From contig NZ_CP149514.1 of NCBI RefSeq assembly GCF_045291545.1, positions 1,674,001-1,738,000 of the forward strand: DNA of 64,000 nucleotides, in the 5' to 3' direction. Positions within the stretch are counted from its first letter, which is position 1, and each line of letters opens with the position of its first letter. Position numbers and translations under genes: made by a program. Source of the DNA: Gallaecimonas sp045291545. GTDB lineage: Bacteria > Pseudomonadota > Gammaproteobacteria > Enterobacterales > Gallaecimonadaceae. This document shows, piece by piece, positions 31,617-39,615 of this stretch. The notes below the pieces were generated by a model. The model was not told where the DNA came from, searched no databases, and saw nothing but the letters and a program-made list of their open reading frames with translations.

Positions 31617-32228
31617 CTACCGTTGTGCGAGCACAGAGTCAATCAAGCCATACTCTTTGGCTTCATCAGCAGTCATGAAGCGATCACGGTCGGTATCCTG
31701 AGTCACCGTATCCAGATCCTGGCCAGTATGTTCGGCCAGTAAGCGGTTGAGCTTATCTTTAATAAAGAGGATCTCACGGGCGTGGATTTCAATATCCGAC
31801 GCCTGCCCCTGGAAACCACCCAGCGGCTGGTGGATCATCACCCGCGCATTGGGCAGACAATGGCGTTTACCCTTGGCACCACCGGCCAGCAGGAAAGCCC
31901 CCATTGAGGCAGCCTGGCCAATACAGACCGTGCTGACATCCGGCTTAATAAACTGCATGGTGTCATAAATGGCCATGCCGGCGGTAACCGACCCACCCGG
32001 CGAATTAATGTAGATATGAATATCCTTTTCCGGATTTTCCGCTTCCAGGAACAACAGCTGGGCCACAATCAGGTTGGCCATGTGATCCTCAACCTGACCG
32101 GTCAGGAAGATCACCCGCTCCTTGAGCAGGCGGGAATAAATGTCAAAAGAGCGTTCACCACGGGAGGTTTGTTCCACCACCATGGGGACCAGGGCATTCA
32201 CTGGATCATTCTCGGCGTAAAAATTCAT
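31617..32228 (-). CDS. clpP: ClpP serine protease subunit
   Basis: Tetradecameric serine protease used with ClpX or ClpA. The 203 residues have the catalytic Ser in GQAASMGA and His in MIHQPLGG, with the INSPGGSVTAG strand. The ATG at 32228 (MNFYAENDP) is chosen; the open start at 32285 would add 19 residues that overlap the tig terminator and are not part of the family. The ribosome site AGGAACC precedes the ATG. Confidence 0.97.
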   Translation of the reverse strand: MNFYAENDPVNALVPMVVEQTSRGERSFDIYSRLLKERVIFLTGQVEDHMANLIVAQLLFLEAENPEKDIHIYINSPGGSVTAGMAIYDTMQFIKPDVSTVCIGQAASMGAFLLAGGAKGKRHCLPNARVMIHQPLGGFQGQASDIEIHAREILFIKDKLNRLLAEHTGQDLDTVTQDTDRDRFMTADEAKEYGLIDSVLAQR

Positions 32229-32247
32229 TGAGGTTCCTGAAATGAAA

Positions 32248-32272
32248 ATGGCTCGAGGGTTACTCGAGCCAT
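32248..32272 (-). terminator. hairpin terminator between tig and clpP
   Basis: ATGGCTCGAG and CTCGAGCCAT form a perfect 10-bp stem with a 5-base loop, followed on the minus strand by TTTTCATTTC. It also lies within the clpP leader if the promoter at 32271-32301 is used. Confidence 0.7.
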
Positions 32273-32301
32273 TATAACGTTGCAATATGAAAGCAAGTCA
32301 A
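32271..32301 (-). promoter_or_regulatory. candidate clpP promoter
   Basis: On the minus strand TTGACT (32301-32296) and a perfect TATAAT (32276-32271) are spaced by 19 bases, slightly long. Transcription would start inside the tig terminator hairpin. No sigma-32 consensus is seen here. Confidence 0.45.
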
Positions 32302-32311
32302 CGAGGCAGGC

Positions 32312-33616
32312 TTAGCCCTGGCTTTCGTTGTTCATGATTTCATCAAAGCTGGCCGATTTTTCACTGACTTTGGCTTTTTCCAGTACCCGATCAATGGCCT
32401 GCTCTTCCAGTGCGAGGTTACGCATCTGCTCAAGCATTTCGCTGTTGTCGTTAAAATACTTGATAACCTCAGCCGGATCTTCGTAAGCGGAAGCCTGGTT
32501 TTCAATCAGCTGCTGTACGCGTGCGTCGTCGACTTTGATCTCTTCAGACTTGATCACTTCACCCAGCAGCAGACCGACCTGAACGCGGCGGCGAGCTTGC
32601 TCGTCGAACAGTTCAGCTGGCAATTCCGGCATGTTTTTAGCGTCACCACCGAAGCGGGTCAGCGCCTGGCGACGTAGGTTTTCGATTTCCTGCGCAACCA
32701 GAGAAGCCGGCAGTTCAACGTCGTTGGCCTTGACCAGACCGTCGAGTACCTGATCTTTGACCTTGTTACGAAGAACATTACTCAGCTCACGCTCCATGTT
32801 CTTGCGCACTTCAGCTTTAAGAGCTTCCAGACCGCCTTCAGCGATGCCGAACCGGGTCGCAAACTCATCGTTCAGCTCAGGCAGCTCCTGGGCTTCAACC
32901 TTGCTGATGGTAATCGCAAAGCTGGCCGCTTTACCTTTAAGGTTTTCCGCGTGGTAGTCTTCCGGGAAAGTAACATCGCTGGTGATCTGGTCGCCGGCTT
33001 TTTTGCCTTTGATGCCATCTTCAAAACCCGGGATCATCCGGCCTTTACCCAGCTCCAGGGCAAAACCTTCAGCCTTGCCACCTTCAAATTCTTCGCCGTC
33101 GATGGAACCAACAAAATCGATAGTAACGCGGTCACCATCTTCAGCCGCTTTGTCAGCCTCAACCCAGCTGCCATGTTGCTGCTGCAGGGTTTTCAGCATG
33201 TTGTCCAGATCAGCGTCAGTCACCTCAACAACCGGCTTTTCAACTTCTACCGTTTCCAGGCCCTTGAGCTCAACTTCAGGGTAAACCTCGAAAGTGGCGG
33301 TGAACTCAAAGTCACTACCGGTTTCGTCTTTGGTTACCGCAAAGCGCGGGGCGCCAGCCGGGTTAATTTTTTCCTGAACGATAGCGTCGATAAAATGACG
33401 CTCAACAACACGCTGGGTAACGTCGTTGCGAACAGCGTGGCCATAACGTTTTTTGATGATGCTGACCGGTACCTTACCTTTGCGAAAGCCATCAACTTTG
33501 GCACGTTTGGCTTCTTCACGCAGGCCAGCTTCAACAGCGCTGTCAATAGTGTCAGCCGGCACAGTGATGGTCAGGCGGCGCTCCAGGCCTTGAGTCGTTT
33601 CAACAGAAACTTGCAT
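32312..33616 (-). CDS. tig: trigger factor (ribosome-associated chaperone and prolyl isomerase)
   Basis: A 434-residue chaperone that binds ribosomal protein L23 at the exit tunnel. The ribosome-binding signature is GFRKGKVP (about 43-50). The FKBP-type isomerase domain (about 150-245) shows GDRVTIDFVGSIDGEEFEGG and GFEDGIKGKKAGD. The rest is the helical chaperone arm. Downstream order tig-clpP-clpX-lon is the classical one. Confidence 0.97.
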   Translation of the reverse strand: MQVSVETTQGLERRLTITVPADTIDSAVEAGLREEAKRAKVDGFRKGKVPVSIIKKRYGHAVRNDVTQRVVERHFIDAIVQEKINPAGAPRFAVTKDETGSDFEFTATFEVYPEVELKGLETVEVEKPVVEVTDADLDNMLKTLQQQHGSWVEADKAAEDGDRVTIDFVGSIDGEEFEGGKAEGFALELGKGRMIPGFEDGIKGKKAGDQITSDVTFPEDYHAENLKGKAASFAITISKVEAQELPELNDEFATRFGIAEGGLEALKAEVRKNMERELSNVLRNKVKDQVLDGLVKANDVELPASLVAQEIENLRRQALTRFGGDAKNMPELPAELFDEQARRRVQVGLLLGEVIKSEEIKVDDARVQQLIENQASAYEDPAEVIKYFNDNSEMLEQMRNLALEEQAIDRVLEKAKVSEKSASFDEIMNNESQG

Positions 33617-33761
33617 CGTTTTACCTCGATAATGTGATCATCGGCGCAGCCGGTGCGGCGCCTTTTGTAACTGCGAAGCACGGCCGCAGCCCTGCCTCTG
33701 TTATTCGTTCGAGCCAGGCAATTCAAGGCCTGGCCGAGTTTAGCGTACAGAATGACGCGCC

Positions 33762-33790
33762 ATTATAGCGGCGCTTTTTAAGCGAGTCGA
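33762..33790 (-). promoter_or_regulatory. tig promoter
   Basis: On the minus strand TCGACT (33790-33785) and a perfect TATAAT (33767-33762) are spaced by 17 bases. The leader would be about 140 bases. Confidence 0.55.
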
Positions 33791-33835
33791 GGCGCGGGCG
33801 CCAGGCTGGCCAGAAAAGCAGCAATACAACAAAAA

Positions 33836-33858
33836 ACCCGCCAATTGGGCGGGTTTTT
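33836..33858 (-). terminator. intrinsic terminator of the tRNA-Arg/tRNA-His unit
   Basis: CCCGCC and GGGCGG pair across AATT; on the minus strand the stem is followed by GTTTTTTG. Confidence 0.82.
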
Positions 33859-33868
33859 CACAGTAATA

Positions 33869-33945
33869 TGGGGTGGACGATGGGACTTGAACCCACGACA
33901 ACCGGAATCACAATCCGGGGCTCTACCAACTGAGCTACGCCCACC
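33869..33945 (-). tRNA. tRNA-His (anticodon GTG)
   Basis: 77 bases including CCA. The anticodon loop reads GATTGTGATTC and the T-arm GGGTTCAAGTCCC. An extra 5' G (position -1) is opposite C73, the identity element of bacterial tRNA-His. One G-U pair lies in the acceptor stem. Confidence 0.96.
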
Positions 33946-33954
33946 ATAATAAAG

Positions 33955-34031
<77 letters not shown>

Positions 34032-34073
34032 AAATCCTTCAGACACGCACGAACAGGCCTGAAAAGCCGGCGC

Positions 34074-34102
34074 ATCATACAAAGATGGTTATGACGGGTC
34101 AA
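34074..34102 (-). promoter_or_regulatory. promoter of the tRNA-Arg/tRNA-His unit
   Basis: On the minus strand TTGACC (34102-34097) and TATGAT (34079-34074) are spaced by 17 bases, followed by a GC-rich discriminator GCGCCGGC of the stringently controlled type. Confidence 0.68.
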
Positions 34103-34193
34103 CCTTCAGATCAGCATGGTCTAAGCGCCGCTTCTTTGCGACAATATGACCGCCCTAGCCCGTTCAAACGATTTCCTGAAGGAAGATTGCTGC

Positions 34194-35063
34194 ATGTCTG
34201 CTCAAATCATCGATGGTAAAGCGGTTGCCGCCACCGTACGGCTTAATGTCAAAGAGAAGGTCAAACTGCGTGTGGCAGCAGGCAAGCGTGCCCCTGGCCT
34301 GGCCGTGGTGCTGGTTGGCAACGATCCGGCGTCAGAAATCTATGTCGGCTCCAAACGTCGCGCCTGTGAAGAAGTTGGCTTTGTCTCCAAGTCTTTTGAT
34401 TTGCCGGCAGACTGTACACAGCAAACCCTGCTGGCTCTGATTGACCAACTCAACGCTGACGACAGCATTGATGGCATTTTGGTACAACTGCCGCTGCCAA
34501 AGAGCATGGATACCACGCAAGTCCTGGAGCGGATCCGCCCAGATAAAGACGTTGATGGCTTTCACCCCTATAACCTGGGTCGCTTGGCACAACGGCTGCC
34601 GGCCCTGCGCCCCTGCACTCCCAAGGGCATCATGACGCTGCTCGAGTCCATTGACTTTCAGCCACACGGCAAACAGGCGGTGGTTATTGGTGCGTCGAAT
34701 GTTGTTGGCCGGCCGATGACGCTGGAACTGTTACTGGCGGGCTGCACAACCACCACCTGCCACCGTTTCACCGAAGAGCTGCGGTCGCACGTGCAACGGG
34801 CCGATCTGCTGGTTGTCGCAGTTGGTAAAGCGGCTTTTATTCCCGGCGAATGGGTCAAAGAAGGCGCTATTGTTATTGATGTTGGTATGAACCGCCGCGA
34901 TGATGGTTCTCTTAGCGGTGACGTGGAATTTGCTCACGCTGCCCAACGAGCCAGTTTCATTACCCCGGTGCCAGGTGGCGTTGGGCCGATGACAGTGGCA
35001 ACCTTGATGGAAAATACCTTAGAGGCCTGTGAGCGCTTCCATGACGCTGAAGGACAAGCTTAA
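34194..35063 (+). CDS. folD: bifunctional methylene-THF dehydrogenase / methenyl-THF cyclohydrolase
   Basis: Interconverts 5,10-methylene- and 10-formyl-tetrahydrofolate using NADP. The 289 residues show the family blocks YVGSKRRACEEVGF with the catalytic Lys (about 56), GILVQLPLP, DVDGFHPYNLGRL, VVIGASNVVGRPM for the cofactor and PVPGGVGPMTVATLM near the end. The ATG at 34194 (MSAQIIDGK), preceded by AAGGAAG, is chosen over the open start at 34146. The 3' end overlaps the start of the ion-channel gene by 23 bases. Confidence 0.97.
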   Translation: MSAQIIDGKAVAATVRLNVKEKVKLRVAAGKRAPGLAVVLVGNDPASEIYVGSKRRACEEVGFVSKSFDLPADCTQQTLLALIDQLNADDSIDGILVQLPLPKSMDTTQVLERIRPDKDVDGFHPYNLGRLAQRLPALRPCTPKGIMTLLESIDFQPHGKQAVVIGASNVVGRPMTLELLLAGCTTTTCHRFTEELRSHVQRADLLVVAVGKAAFIPGEWVKEGAIVIDVGMNRRDDGSLSGDVEFAHAAQRASFITPVPGGVGPMTVATLMENTLEACERFHDAEGQA

Positions 35064-35826
35064 CGAGATCATTTTTGGCTACAGCACCCCGGCCGGTAAG
35101 GCCTTTGATGTGGTGCTGATTGTCGCCATTGTCTTGAGTGTACTGGCCGTCGCACTGGATTCGGTGGCCAGTATTCACTACCACTGGGCAGGGGCATTGG
35201 CGGTACTCGAGTGGAGCTTCACGGTACTGTTCTCACTCGAATATGCCGCCCGGCTGTATTGCTCTTACCACCGCCGCCGCTACGTTTTCAGTTTCTATGG
35301 GCTGGTGGATCTACTGTCTATTTTGCCTACCTATCTGGCTCTGGTGCTGCCGGGCGCCAACACCCTGCTGATTGTTCGGGTGCTACGAGTACTGCGGGTA
35401 TTTAGGATCCTCAAGCTCATCGAGTATTCCGAAGCCTCCCGGCGCTTGATAACAGCCGTTGTACAATCAGGGCCGAAAATTTTCGTTTTTTTCGCCTCCT
35501 TGATTGGTGCCATCACCGTTTTTGGCGCCTTGATGTACCTGATTGAAGGCCCGGAACACGGTTTTACCAGCATTCCCCGCAGTATGTATTGGGCTGTGGT
35601 AACCATGACAACCGTTGGCTACGGTGATATCAGCCCGCAGACGCCACTAGGTCAGACTATTGCCTCCATTGTGATGCTCCTGGGCTATTCGGTTATTGCC
35701 GTGCCCACCGGCATCCTGACCAATGAACTGGCCAAGCAGCGCTATAGCCGTCAATGCCATCATTGTGGCCGCGACGGCCACGATGCCGACGCTCGCTTTT
35801 GTCGCTTCTGCGGCACCCGCTTATAA
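35041..35826 (+). CDS. voltage-gated potassium channel subunit with C-terminal zinc ribbon
   Basis: A 261-residue six-helix Kv-type channel. S1 is about 21-44. S4 is rich in arginines at every third position (VRVLRVLRVFRILKL, 112-126). The pore carries the selectivity filter TVGYGD at 191-196, which indicates K+ selectivity. The tail has four cysteines (239, 242, 254 and 257) as CHHC...CRFC, a zinc-ribbon-like module that is unusual for a simple Kv channel and may sense redox state or metal. The ATG at 35041 is chosen; GTG at 35029 is possible. It overlaps folD by 23 bases in another frame, which suggests coupled translation. Confidence 0.9.
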   Translation: MTLKDKLNEIIFGYSTPAGKAFDVVLIVAIVLSVLAVALDSVASIHYHWAGALAVLEWSFTVLFSLEYAARLYCSYHRRRYVFSFYGLVDLLSILPTYLALVLPGANTLLIVRVLRVLRVFRILKLIEYSEASRRLITAVVQSGPKIFVFFASLIGAITVFGALMYLIEGPEHGFTSIPRSMYWAVVTMTTVGYGDISPQTPLGQTIASIVMLLGYSVIAVPTGILTNELAKQRYSRQCHHCGRDGHDADARFCRFCGTRL

Positions 35827-35854
35827 AAAAGCCCGGCAAGTGCCGGGCTTTTTT
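35825..35854. terminator. bidirectional terminator between the channel gene and cysS
   Basis: GCCCGGC and GCCGGGC pair across AAGT, flanked by six A and six T, between convergent genes. Confidence 0.9.
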
Positions 35855-37227
35855 CAGGCTTTTCGCCACTGGGTGCCGCCGGCGCCGTCTTCAAGCACTA
35901 CGCCCATCGCCGTTAAGGCATCACGAGCAGCATCAGCGGCGGGCCAGTCTTTGTTTGCCCGGGCCTCATTACGCTGCACAATCAGCGCCTCAATTTTGGC
36001 GACATCCAAAGTATCGTCAGTACCGCGCAGGAAAGTCTCCGGCGCTTGCTCCAACAACCCGAGCAGTGCCCCCAGCGACTTCAGTGTGCTGGCCAGTACC
36101 GGCGCATCCGCGCTGTTGTCTTGCTTGGCTTTATTGAGCTCACGGGCCAGCTCAAACAACACCACCAGGGCTTCTGGGGTGTTGAAGTCGTCATCCATCG
36201 CCGCATCAAAGCGGGCCTGCCAATCGGCCTGAGGCTGGCCTTCGGTGCTGACACCACGCAGCGCTGTATACAAGCGCTCCAGACTGGCATGGGCCTGATT
36301 GAGGTTATCTTCGCTGTAATTAAGCTGGCTACGATAATGGCTGGTCAGCAGGAAATAGCGCACGGTTTCAGCGTCGTAGCTTTTCAGCACATCGCGGACC
36401 GTGAAAAAGTTGCCCAGCGACTTGGACATTTTTTCTTTGTCGACCTGCACCATGCCGGTATGCAGCCAATAGCGGGCAAAGGCTTCGCCACTGGCGCAGC
36501 AGCTTTGGGCAATTTCATTTTCATGATGCGGGAAGGTCAGATCTGAGCCGCCGCCATGAATGTCAAAGGCCTGCCCCAAATGCCGCGAAGACATGGCCGA
36601 ACATTCAATATGCCAGCCAGGGCGCCCTTCCCCCCAGGGCGATGACCAGTGTGGCTCACCCGGTTTGGCCTGTTTCCAGAGCACAAAATCCAGCGGATCG
36701 CGTTTGCTTTGTTCTACACCAACGCGGGCACCGGCCTGCAAGGCATCCAGATCCTGGCGCGACAGTTTGCCGTACTCCGGGAAGGATTTGACGTCAAACA
36801 ATACGTCTCCGTTGTCGGCCTGATAGGCATGGCCTCGGGCAATCAGCTGCGCCACCATGGCAATAATGTCGTCCATGTGGGTTGTAACCCGTGGCTCGAT
36901 GTCGGGCGGCAGCAAATTCAGAGCAGCAAAGTCTTCGTGCATCAAGGCTGCAAAGCGCTCGGTCAGCGCGTTACAACTTTCACCATTATCACTGGCTCGC
37001 TTGATGATCTTGTCGTCAACGTCGGTGATATTGCGCACATAGGTCACCTCAAAGCCTTTGTGACGCAGATAACGGTTAATCACGTCAAAAGCAGTGTAAG
37101 TGCGGGCATGGCCGATGTGCATCAGATCATAAATGGTGATACCACAGACGTAGAGTGACACCTTTCCTGGAACCAACGGCGTAAAGGGTTCTTTTTCTCG
37201 GCTTAAGGTGTTGAAGACTTTCAGCAT
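35854..37227 (-). CDS. cysS: cysteinyl-tRNA synthetase
   Basis: Class I aminoacyl-tRNA synthetase of 457 residues. It has the zinc-binding and HIGH region CGITIYDLMHIGHART (28-43), GGGSDLTFPHHENEIAQS with zinc-ligand histidines and Cys nearby, and the KMSKS loop EKMSKSLGNF. The C-terminal helical anticodon-binding region is complete. It is divergent from ppiB, as in many gammaproteobacteria. Confidence 0.98.
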   Translation of the reverse strand: MLKVFNTLSREKEPFTPLVPGKVSLYVCGITIYDLMHIGHARTYTAFDVINRYLRHKGFEVTYVRNITDVDDKIIKRASDNGESCNALTERFAALMHEDFAALNLLPPDIEPRVTTHMDDIIAMVAQLIARGHAYQADNGDVLFDVKSFPEYGKLSRQDLDALQAGARVGVEQSKRDPLDFVLWKQAKPGEPHWSSPWGEGRPGWHIECSAMSSRHLGQAFDIHGGGSDLTFPHHENEIAQSCCASGEAFARYWLHTGMVQVDKEKMSKSLGNFFTVRDVLKSYDAETVRYFLLTSHYRSQLNYSEDNLNQAHASLERLYTALRGVSTEGQPQADWQARFDAAMDDDFNTPEALVVLFELARELNKAKQDNSADAPVLASTLKSLGALLGLLEQAPETFLRGTDDTLDVAKIEALIVQRNEARANKDWPAADAARDALTAMGVVLEDGAGGTQWRKA

Positions 37228-37335
37228 GACAACCAGTAAGTAAGATGAACATTATGGCCATTGTATTGTGAGTAGCTGGTTGCGTCACCGGCAAATTAGG
37301 TAGAATACGGCCGTTGATCCTTGAGGAGTCTGTTA

Positions 37336-37827
37336 ATGGTTATTCTGCACACCAATTTTGGTGACATTAAAATCCAGCTGTTTGAAGACAAAGCCCCGGA
37401 AACCGTGGCCAATTTCAAGCAGTATGTAGAAGATGGTTTTTACAACAACACCCTGTTTCACCGCGTCATTGATGGCTTCATGGTCCAAGGTGGTGGTTTC
37501 GAACCCGGCATGACGCAAAAGCCCACCCGCCCGGCGATCAAGAATGAAGCAGACAATGGCCTGAGCAATAAGCCCTATACCCTGGCGATGGCCCGTACTC
37601 CGGATCCACACTCCGCCACGGCGCAGTTTTTTATCAATGTCAGCAGCAACGACTTCCTGAATTTCCAGTCGGCCACCTCGCAAGGCTATGGCTACTGCGT
37701 CTTTGGAGAAGTGGTTGAAGGCCAGGATGTGGTAGACAAAATCAAGGGCGTTGCCACCGGCACCAGTGGTATGCACCAGGATGTACCGCTGGATGACGTG
37801 GTTATCGAGAGCGCAGAACTGGCGTGA
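37336..37827 (+). CDS. ppiB: cytoplasmic cyclophilin-type prolyl isomerase
   Basis: 163 residues, the E. coli PpiB length, with no signal peptide. Active-site segments are FHRVIDGFMVQGGGF (Arg and Phe), SATAQFFINV and GYCVFGEVVEGQDVVD. The ATG at 37336, preceded by TGAGGAG, is chosen over TTG 37321, which overlaps the ribosome site. The stop overlaps the lpxH start by four bases. A TAGAAT -10-like element at 37301-37306 could serve the pair. Confidence 0.96.
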   Translation: MVILHTNFGDIKIQLFEDKAPETVANFKQYVEDGFYNNTLFHRVIDGFMVQGGGFEPGMTQKPTRPAIKNEADNGLSNKPYTLAMARTPDPHSATAQFFINVSSNDFLNFQSATSQGYGYCVFGEVVEGQDVVDKIKGVATGTSGMHQDVPLDDVVIESAELA

Positions 37828-38534
37828 TCCTGTTCATTGCCGACTTGCACCTGAGCCCGGAACGCCCCGACATACTGGCGGCGTTTCGGCGCTTTATGGA
37901 GACCGAAGCCGGCAATGCCGAGACGCTTTATATTCTCGGCGATCTGTTTGAAAGCTGGATCGGCGATGATGACCGCAGTGCTTTTAATCAGCAGGTTGCC
38001 GAGCTGCTCAGCGCCAATGCCAAGCGCGGAGTACGCCAGTACTTTATTCATGGCAACCGTGACTTTCTGTTAGGCCAACGCTTTGCTGCCATGGCCGGGC
38101 TGACATTGTTGCCAGAGCTGGCGCGTATTGATTTGTATGGCCGCCCGGCACTTGTTATGCACGGTGACACCCTTTGCACCCTTGACCACGACTACCAGGC
38201 TTTTCGGCAAAAAAGCCGCAGCCGTTTCTGGCAATGGCGTATCAAGCTGCTGCCGTTGTGGTTACGTCATCGCATGGCCCGGCACTACCGTCAACGCAGT
38301 CAGATGGCCAATGCCAACAAGGCACAACAGATCATGGATGTAACGCCATCCGAGGTCGACTTACAGATGGCAAAATGGCAGGTGGACTTACTGATCCATG
38401 GTCACACTCATCGTCCCAACCGTCATCAGCACCAGCACGGTGAGCGGATTGTGCTGGGGGATTGGTATGAGCAAGGCTCCGTACTGACAGTAACGCCAGA
38501 GGCGATAACGCTGAGTAGCCGCCCTTTTGTATAA
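37824..38534 (+). CDS. lpxH: UDP-2,3-diacylglucosamine diphosphatase
   Basis: Mn-dependent phosphoesterase that forms lipid X, the fourth step of lipid A synthesis. The 236 residues carry all metallophosphoesterase motifs: DLHLSPERPD, GDLFESWIGDD, GNRDFL, MHGDTLCTLDHDY and HGHTHRPN. It starts with GTG inside the ppiB stop (GTGA), which implies coupling. The protein confirms a Gram-negative host. Confidence 0.96.
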   Translation: MILFIADLHLSPERPDILAAFRRFMETEAGNAETLYILGDLFESWIGDDDRSAFNQQVAELLSANAKRGVRQYFIHGNRDFLLGQRFAAMAGLTLLPELARIDLYGRPALVMHGDTLCTLDHDYQAFRQKSRSRFWQWRIKLLPLWLRHRMARHYRQRSQMANANKAQQIMDVTPSEVDLQMAKWQVDLLIHGHTHRPNRHQHQHGERIVLGDWYEQGSVLTVTPEAITLSSRPFV

Positions 38535-38540
38535 CCAGCG

Positions 38541-39311
38541 CTATGTCTGCGGCGCTCCACTGTGAAAGCGAAACTGCGGATCAGGTGCTTGAATTAGCGC
38601 CGCTTCCTTTGCCCGGAAAAACGCGACCCGCTCACTGATATCACCACCGGCAACCTGCTCGGCCAGCGCCAGGTAATCCTGGTAGTGACGAGCCTCTGAG
38701 CGCAGCAGCGAGATATAAAAACGCCCTAACTGTTCATCAACCAGCGGTGCCAGACGGGCAAAACGTTCACAGGAACGCGCCTCAATAAAAGCACCAATGA
38801 TCAATTTGTCGACCAAGGTAGCCGGTTCATGAGCTCGCACATGCTGGATCAGACCTTTGGCATAGCGTGCAGCACTCACACTGCAATAGCTGATGCCGCG
38901 TTCCGCCATAATCGCCAATACCTGTTCAAAGTGGTGCAGCTCTTCTTTTACCAGCCGAAGCATTTTATCGAGCAAAGCCTGGCCGTGGGCAAACCCGGCT
39001 TTAGGGTGCAGCTCGGCCAGTAAGGCATTCTTGGCAGTGGCACTGAGCGGCTGCTGGCGATAAACGGTGTCTTCATAGGGTTTGATCCAGGCCAGCAAGG
39101 CCCTGCCCTGTTCATTGTTCAAGGCATAACGACGCACCAGCCCGATGGCGGTTTGCGCTGCTTTAAGCTCACAGTTGCAGTGATCGATCAGCAATATCGG
39201 CAACTGCTCATGGCGGCACGCCTCAGCCAACCAGGCAGCAGGCGTAACGGCGCCGAGAAAAGCATCAATTGGCGCCAGCAATGATTGATAAGGAGCAAGA
39301 TCAACAGCCAT
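38541..39311 (-). CDS. miaE: tRNA-(ms2io6A) hydroxylase
   Basis: Non-heme diiron monooxygenase that hydroxylates ms2i6A37 in tRNA. The 256-residue helical protein shows the iron ligands in KEELHHFEQV (Glu-x-x-His type) and again in EARSCERF with SEARHYQDYL. The ATG at 39311 (MAVDLAPYQSL) fits the family; the open frame to 39392 would extend into a poor N-terminus. It is convergent with lpxH, separated by only six bases and no clear terminator. Confidence 0.93.
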   Translation of the reverse strand: MAVDLAPYQSLLAPIDAFLGAVTPAAWLAEACRHEQLPILLIDHCNCELKAAQTAIGLVRRYALNNEQGRALLAWIKPYEDTVYRQQPLSATAKNALLAELHPKAGFAHGQALLDKMLRLVKEELHHFEQVLAIMAERGISYCSVSAARYAKGLIQHVRAHEPATLVDKLIIGAFIEARSCERFARLAPLVDEQLGRFYISLLRSEARHYQDYLALAEQVAGGDISERVAFFRAKEAALIQAPDPQFRFHSGAPQT

Positions 39312-39364
39312 GGCGTACTCAATAAAAGAAGACGGCGGCATTCTATGCAAGGCCCCGTTGCGAT

Positions 39365-39589
39365 TCAACGCGGGCACTGGCGTTTGTGCCACTGCGCCAC
39401 CAGTTTTTGCAGGCGCTTTTTGAGCTGTGGATGGTTCTTCTTAAACTGCCGGGATGCCAGCTGCCGCTCCAGTTGCCCCACCTCCCGGGCAATATACTGG
39501 CAATCCGATGTTAGCGAAAAATGCGGTTTGATAACGGCATGGGCCAAGGCCCAATTGGGTAACAGTAATAACAGTGCAAGCGCTTTCAT
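39365..39589 (-). CDS. small exported hypothetical protein
   Basis: 74 residues with a clear signal peptide (MKALALLLLLPNWALA, cleavage after Ala16 likely). The mature protein of about 58 residues has two cysteines (in SDCQYI and at RQCPR) that could form a disulfide, plus many Lys/Arg/Gln residues. A strong ribosome site AGGAGGAAGC fixes the start; the longer open frame to 39640 overlaps the preceding gene. I do not recognise the family. It lies 26 bases after the TPR lipoprotein gene, so the two are probably one unit. Confidence 0.75.
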   Translation of the reverse strand: MKALALLLLLPNWALAHAVIKPHFSLTSDCQYIAREVGQLERQLASRQFKKNHPQLKKRLQKLVAQWHKRQCPR

Positions 39590-39615
39590 TGCTTCCTCCT
39601 TGAAGCCTGTCGCCA

